This document shows, one piece after another, positions 58,871-64,000 of a stretch of 64,000 nucleotides of DNA. The notes under the pieces were generated by a model that was not told where the DNA came from, searched no databases, and worked only from the letters and a program-made list of their open reading frames with translations. Source of the DNA: an uncultured Lachnospiraceae bacterium (GTDB lineage Bacteria; Bacillota; Clostridia; Lachnospirales; Lachnospiraceae); contig CAMEIX010000015.1 in the NCBI GenBank assembly GCA_945919075.1, positions 1 through 64,000 on the forward strand, written 5' to 3'. Numbering within the stretch: the stretch's first letter is position 1; every line of letters starts with the position of its first letter. The position numbers and the translations under genes were made by a program.

Positions 58871-61800
58871 ATGAATAGGATATTTCGGAAAGTACTTGCA
58901 TGGATTCTTATAGTCGTTATGCTTCCCATCAGCAGTTTTCAGGATTGTTTTGCTATGTCAGCCTACGCGGCAGAGGATACATGGGTAAGTGGAACGGAAA
59001 ATGAAAATCAAGAGTTGTCAGAAGGGGAAGAGGTCAGCAGCGGTGACGCAGGAAACCGGGAAGATGAGGAGCTGGAAGTACAAAGTATGACCATTACCTC
59101 TGACTATACACTGTCGGAGAATCTGATTGTCAACGATTTAAATCTGACGGGTGGAACTTTAAATCTGAATGGATACCGTATAGAGGTACAGGGGAATTGT
59201 TATGTAGAAAGCGGCACATTGAATCTGGGCGGTGGTGCTGTTTCCTGTGAAGGAAATTTAGTAGTGGGCAGTAACGCCACAGTATACATGAGAAATGCAA
59301 ATGACTATCTGAGGGTTGCCGGAAATATTGAATGGAATAAATACGGAAATGGCGCACAATGCTTAACCAAAGGTTTAATAGAATGCGGGGGAGACTTTAG
59401 TGCAGCAGCCGGATTTGTTGGCTCCGACAGTCACAGAGTTGTATTTAGCGGAACCGGAAAACAGACGGTTTTTCTGGCAGAGGGTGGAAAATTCGGGATT
59501 TTTGAATTAAAGAATTTCAGCACGGATGGAGTTTATACGGAAAACGTTTTTACTTATGACTCTTTCATAGGGAATGACTGTGTATTTCGCGTGGGAACGA
59601 CAACCGGCATCTGTGGGTTTACACTTAAAGAGGATATGGTCTACGACAAGGATTTGCTTCTGGTAATGGGAGCCCTTGATTTAAGTGGTCATACCCTGAC
59701 TGTACAGGGCGATTTAATCCAACAGGGTGGAGAAGTGTTTCTAAACGGAGGACAACTCATAGTAGAGGGGGATTATCGAATTCAGTCCCGGACGGAAACA
59801 GAGGATGGCTTTGAATATGGTGACAGTACCGGTATTTTAAAGATGACAGAGGAGAAAGAAAGTGTTCTGGTAAAGGGGGATTTTGTTTCTTCTTCCACCA
59901 GAGATGAGACCGGACTGTTGACCGCCGGTGTATTGGAAGTGCAGGGGAATTTTACCATTCTTGGCTGCAAAAATACCGCACTGTATTCCGAAAAATCTTT
60001 CCCTGCTTCCGGAACGCATACCGTAAAGCTGTCCGGTGAAAAGAGACAGGAAGTCTCCATGCGCTATGCCACCGATTATAGTTCGCATATCCAGAACCTG
60101 GAATTAGCCAATACCGGTGAGGAAGGAATCTTTTTCTCTGCGGACGATATGGTATGTGTTACCGGGAATATAAAGGATTTGTCAAGCCAGGTTACGGGTT
60201 GCATCAGAGTGGAAGCATCCACAACCTATGAGGACGGTTATTTTGGCGGAAGCATTTATATGTGCAGCGGCAGAACTATGCCGGACAATCTGCATATAGG
60301 GGAGGATATTATATTCTCTGCGGAGTCCCGGTTTGCAACCTATTCTATTGCCGGCAAAATACAGGTGGATGGAAATGTAAGGTTACAGTCATTCTGCGAA
60401 ATTAACATGAACAGAGGAAGCCTCATGGTAGGAGGCAATATGGATGTAGCCACACCGGTTAATCATAATGGTGGAATCAATATGACTCATGAGGAGGACT
60501 ACATTCACGTATATGGGGATTTTACTCACGAGAATTACTACCCTTATCTGTGGACTGCCGGTACATTGGAAGTAGGCGGGAACTTTTACAGTAAAGGCAG
60601 ACTCGCTGCAAGTAACACCCATCGCCTGTTATTGTCAGGGAAACAAAAACAGATTGTTTTAATGGATGATGGTGATTATTTTGCAACCATAGAATTGCAG
60701 AACAGCTCAGAAGACGGTGTCTATTCTGACAAGCCGTTTACCAAAAACCAATTGATTACTCATGATACAAAACTGACCTACGGAGATTTTGAAGGGGAGA
60801 TTGGCTATATTTTGACGGAAGATACCGTTTATGAAGGTGACTTCACATTATTGGAAGGCGTACTGGATTTAAATGGTTATCAATTAACGATTCGCGGTAA
60901 TTTTACGCAGATAGCAGGAGAAGTTTTGGTTCATGGGGGCAGTCTCAGGATAGAAGGTGACTATCGGATGCAGGCCGGTGATAGCAAGAGCTCCGGTATG
61001 CTTACCATGACGGATTCGGAGGATTTTGTCCATGTTTCCGGGGACTTTATTACGGCAACTTCCGTGGATCATACCGGGAAATTGACCGCAGGTGTTTTAG
61101 AGGTCTCAGGAAATGTGAAGGTATTTGCAACATATTCCGATAAGGCATTTGTTTCCACAGGTAGTCATACTTTTCGTTTATCCGGTGAAATGCAGCAAAA
61201 GGTATTCTTTGAAATATCCGGACCTGCTACTTCAAGAGTAGGAACCCTGGAAATAACAAATACAAGCGAAGAGGGGGTTTTGTTTGACGAGAATGATCCT
61301 CTCTATGTTTCCTCCTTGTTAAATGATCATGGCAACCGAAGTAAGGGTTATGTCAGCATTGGTGGAAGTACGGTGGTGGAAAACGAATCTTTCAGTGGAG
61401 ACTTGCAGATCGAGGCTGATCGTAGAATCGAAGCCGAACATAAATTAAATGTAGGGGGTAATCTGCGTGCAATCCGATATGACAGCAGTAGGGTATTTTA
61501 TCTTACTTGCAATGGAGAACTCCATGTGGGCGGAGATTTTATCCAGGAAAGAGTTTTATTACAAATCGGTACAGGAACCGTGACCGTAGACGGAAATTAT
61601 GTTTCATGTGGCGTTGGGATGGATAATGCCGAAGGGTTCATTCATGTTTCCGGTAATTGTACATTTACCGCAGATGCCTCTTACATGAACATGAGTGCAG
61701 GTGTTTTTGAGGTAGGCGGTGACCTGACGGTAAACGGCGGACTTCATGCCACCGGAACCAACCGGTTTATTTTCTGCGGGGACAGGCTTCAGACCATACG

Positions 61801-64000
61801 AATTGCAGATGGAAATTACTTTGCAGACGTAGAATTACATAATTACAGTGAAGAAGGCGTTTACAGTGAAACGGTATTTGCCAGAAATAATCTTTTCCGA
61901 AATGGCTGTAGGTTAAGATACGGTACATTACAGGGTGAATTCGGGGATATCCTGACGGAAGATATGGTTTACGAGGGCGACTATTGCCTGATTGACGATA
62001 CACTGGACTTAAATGGACATAAACTGACGGTTACCGGTGATTTTATACATATGGCGGGAACCGTAAAGGTAAATGGCGGAACCCTGATTGTGGAAGGGGA
62101 TTATCGGATTCAGAGCCGTGAAAAGGAAGGGGAAAGCTATATCTACAAAGCCGGTGCCGGCAAACTTCTCATGGAAAATGAGGACGACTATGTGCTCGTA
62201 AAGGGCAGCTTTGTAAATGAGAGCAGTGTCAATCATACCGGGTGTCTGAAAGCGGGTACACTGGAGATAAGGGGTGATATAACCGTATCCGGAAGTGCCA
62301 GCGGATACAACTACGAGGATTACAGCTTTATCGGAACGGACGATTTTACCCTGCAATTAAGCGGTGATGGCATACAGACCGTGGAGATTTCCCATTCTTC
62401 TGAAAAATACTCCCGTCTGGCCAATCTGGAAATTACCAATACGACAGGGGTCAGATTACTTGGGGATATTTACATTACAGGAAACATTAATGATCATGGA
62501 AATCCTGTGGAAGGCCGTTATACAGCCACCAAAGGGACAAGCTTTACGGACAATATCTGTAACCATGACCTGTTGCTTGCCAGCGGAGTGGAAATTAAGA
62601 GTCCCTTAACCGTTAAGGGCAATGTTACCGCCTGCAATATTTCCATCAGCTCGACTTTGGAGGTGGAAGGAAATTACACCCAGATTTTTGGCAGTAACAC
62701 ACAAATGGTAGAAGGTCAGCTCATTGTGCATGGGAACTATACCGCATCGGGAGGGACTTTTTCTAACAATACCGGTATCAGCATGACCCACGAAAAGGAC
62801 TATGTACATATCTTGGGAAATGTAACTTATTCCACCTATGGACAGCCTCTTAGTGATGGGGTTTACGAGATAGGCGGCGACTTAACCTCTTACGTAGGAA
62901 TTGGAGCTACGAATAACCATAAATTTGTCTTTAGCGGGGAGGCTCTGCAGACCGTCTCTCTGGGGGGAAACGAATACTTTGCAACTGTGGAATTAAAGAA
63001 TTACAGTGTGGACGGCGTGTGTTTTAACGGACCAATTATAAGGCAGAAGTTAATCCGAAACGGCTGCCGCCTGACCATTTTAGGGGAGGAGGCAACCATC
63101 GGATTTACCCTGGAAGAGGACCGTGTTATAGAAGGGGATTTGTTCCTTACGGAAGATACGATTGACCTAAATGGTCATTCCCTTACCGTAAAAGGTAATT
63201 TTATCCAGAGCGGCGGGGATGTACTCCTGAACGGAGGAAGTCTTTCTGTAGAGGGAGATTATCGCATTCAGTCTTATACCACAACCGGAAACAGCATGAC
63301 TTACGGAACCGGAAGCGGACGGCTGATGATGGTTAATGAAAATGACCGGCTTAAGGTAGGCGGTACATTTGCCATGCAGACAAAAACATTCTCCGGCGGG
63401 ATGTTCACAGCCGGTACCATGAATCTGGCAGGGGATGTCAATATCGCCGGAAACTGGAATTTCCAAGCTACCGGAAGTCATACCGTGATACTGGATGGAG
63501 CCGGTGTCCAGACCATATCGGCCGGAACGGGAAATGTTTTTCAGAATCTGTTTATTAAGAACGGCAATCAGGTAATCTTAGGTTCCTCCCTGTCGGTTAT
63601 AGGAGAGGTCCGGGATGAGGGCAGAAGCATAACCGGTACCGGTAATGTTTCCATCAAAGAGCTCTCGCAGTTAGCAGACAATACCTTCAGCGGGAATCTG
63701 GTGCTGACCGAAAACAATGTGTTAGACAGCGACTTATGGGTCGGCGGAACACTTTATGTCAATGCGTCGCTTGAAGGGAAGAAATATGAAATTCAGGCCG
63801 GCAGACTGGAGATTTCCGGTTCTCTATGTGTACAAAATGCACAGGTATATTGCCTGGACTCCTGCGTAATAGCCTATCGTGGCAAAATAGTTATGCAGGA
63901 AGAAGCGGGCTACCTGCTTTGCGGCGGCGATTTTCTCATGCATTCCTGCGTCAATCACAGAGGAATACTGACCGCCGGAACATTGGAAATCCGCGGAAAT
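58871..64000 (+). CDS. Giant repeat-containing surface protein (3' end beyond the window)
   Basis: An uninterrupted frame of 1,710 codons runs from ATG 58871 to the last base. A signal peptide (VLAWILIVVMLPISSF, ending near YAAED) is followed by a beta-rich region made of short N-G-G turns. Four long units are recognisable by an anchor of the form LDLNGHxLTVxGDFIQxGG, then NGGxLxVEGDYRIQS, at about 59678, 60866, 62006 and 63164. Spacing is 396, 380 and 386 codons. Each unit also has a (S/N)HxxxLSGxxxQ segment. It is probably a cell-surface beta-solenoid-like protein; RHS repeats may follow further on, as suggested by the YD miniprotein. Confidence 0.8.
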   Translation, partial: MNRIFRKVLAWILIVVMLPISSFQDCFAMSAYAAEDTWVSGTENENQELSEGEEVSSGDAGNREDEELEVQSMTITSDYTLSENLIVNDLNLTGGTLNLNGYRIEVQGNCYVESGTLNLGGGAVSCEGNLVVGSNATVYMRNANDYLRVAGNIEWNKYGNGAQCLTKGLIECGGDFSAAAGFVGSDSHRVVFSGTGKQTVFLAEGGKFGIFELKNFSTDGVYTENVFTYDSFIGNDCVFRVGTTTGICGFTLKEDMVYDKDLLLVMGALDLSGHTLTVQGDLIQQGGEVFLNGGQLIVEGDYRIQSRTETEDGFEYGDSTGILKMTEEKESVLVKGDFVSSSTRDETGLLTAGVLEVQGNFTILGCKNTALYSEKSFPASGTHTVKLSGEKRQEVSMRYATDYSSHIQNLELANTGEEGIFFSADDMVCVTGNIKDLSSQVTGCIRVEASTTYEDGYFGGSIYMCSGRTMPDNLHIGEDIIFSAESRFATYSIAGKIQVDGNVRLQSFCEINMNRGSLMVGGNMDVATPVNHNGGINMTHEEDYIHVYGDFTHENYYPYLWTAGTLEVGGNFYSKGRLAASNTHRLLLSGKQKQIVLMDDGDYFATIELQNSSEDGVYSDKPFTKNQLITHDTKLTYGDFEGEIGYILTEDTVYEGDFTLLEGVLDLNGYQLTIRGNFTQIAGEVLVHGGSLRIEGDYRMQAGDSKSSGMLTMTDSEDFVHVSGDFITATSVDHTGKLTAGVLEVSGNVKVFATYSDKAFVSTGSHTFRLSGEMQQKVFFEISGPATSRVGTLEITNTSEEGVLFDENDPLYVSSLLNDHGNRSKGYVSIGGSTVVENESFSGDLQIEADRRIEAEHKLNVGGNLRAIRYDSSRVFYLTCNGELHVGGDFIQERVLLQIGTGTVTVDGNYVSCGVGMDNAEGFIHVSGNCTFTADASYMNMSAGVFEVGGDLTVNGGLHATGTNRFIFCGDRLQTIRIADGNYFADVELHNYSEEGVYSETVFARNNLFRNGCRLRYGTLQGEFGDILTEDMVYEGDYCLIDDTLDLNGHKLTVTGDFIHMAGTVKVNGGTLIVEGDYRIQSREKEGESYIYKAGAGKLLMENEDDYVLVKGSFVNESSVNHTGCLKAGTLEIRGDITVSGSASGYNYEDYSFIGTDDFTLQLSGDGIQTVEISHSSEKYSRLANLEITNTTGVRLLGDIYITGNINDHGNPVEGRYTATKGTSFTDNICNHDLLLASGVEIKSPLTVKGNVTACNISISSTLEVEGNYTQIFGSNTQMVEGQLIVHGNYTASGGTFSNNTGISMTHEKDYVHILGNVTYSTYGQPLSDGVYEIGGDLTSYVGIGATNNHKFVFSGEALQTVSLGGNEYFATVELKNYSVDGVCFNGPIIRQKLIRNGCRLTILGEEATIGFTLEEDRVIEGDLFLTEDTIDLNGHSLTVKGNFIQSGGDVLLNGGSLSVEGDYRIQSYTTTGNSMTYGTGSGRLMMVNENDRLKVGGTFAMQTKTFSGGMFTAGTMNLAGDVNIAGNWNFQATGSHTVILDGAGVQTISAGTGNVFQNLFIKNGNQVILGSSLSVIGEVRDEGRSITGTGNVSIKELSQLADNTFSGNLVLTENNVLDSDLWVGGTLYVNASLEGKKYEIQAGRLEISGSLCVQNAQVYCLDSCVIAYRGKIVMQEEAGYLLCGGDFLMHSCVNHRGILTAGTLEIRGN

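Overview
The window reads as a chromosomal stretch of a low-to-moderate GC gut Clostridia genome, most likely Lachnospiraceae. The basis is the overall gene complement: YesM/YesN-type two-component regulators, an AraR/GntR-controlled arabinose operon with fused-ATPase sugar ABC transporter, a T-box leader in front of trpEG, a NiCo (czcD) riboswitch, an ABC-F gene with an attenuator leader, and a large repeat-rich surface protein beside a YD-repeat miniprotein. No rRNA or tRNA genes were seen.

Positions 1 to about 10,690 are an integrative and mobilizable element. Its left end carries TGTTTAAG-type arm repeats, a 59-residue excisionase-like protein and a tyrosine integrase. These are followed by a small MobC-like protein, a RepA-like AAA ATPase, a strikingly hairpin-rich candidate oriT and a MobA/MobL relaxase. 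The cargo is AT-rich: a P-loop kinase / HAD hydrolase / M24 peptidase cassette, and a three-gene cassette whose first gene has a nitrilase-fold domain with the Glu-Lys-Cys triad. The right end abuts the 3' remnant of a CmpB-like membrane protein gene, so the element appears to sit inside that gene.

From 11 to 20 kb are a GNAT acetyltransferase, a Dabb protein, an ABC-F ribosome-protection protein behind a uORF/terminator leader, a cation efflux transporter behind a NiCo riboswitch, a cupin, and a histidine kinase / sugar-binding lipoprotein / response regulator trio. The trio adjoins the arabinose locus (20 to 30 kb): araR, binding protein, ATPase, two permeases, araA, an FGGY kinase and araD.

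From 30 to 43 kb come an uncharacterised envelope operon (membrane XRE regulator, anchored protein, HELGH metalloprotease, lipoprotein), trpEG under a T-box with trpE frameshifted in an A8 tract, a MacB-like exporter, and an amino-acid ABC transporter whose binding protein looks circularly permuted. An ARG-box-like site lies in front of that transporter. From 43 to 53 kb are an AlaX-like editing protein, carAB, queH, a hicA-hicB-SecB-like chaperone cluster and argS.

The most exciting part is 52.9 to 58.2 kb. A perfect 42-bp inverted repeat (53011-53052 and 57158-57199) encloses two convergent transcription units: a STAND-type NTPase, and an ATP-grasp ligase plus GNAT. A XerC/D-like recombinase gene ends inside the right repeat and a promoter lies just outside the left repeat. 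This is the layout of an invertible two-state switch that would couple one promoter alternately to two different operons. The window ends in a YD-repeat miniprotein and the first 1,710 codons of a giant surface protein with four units of about 385 residues.
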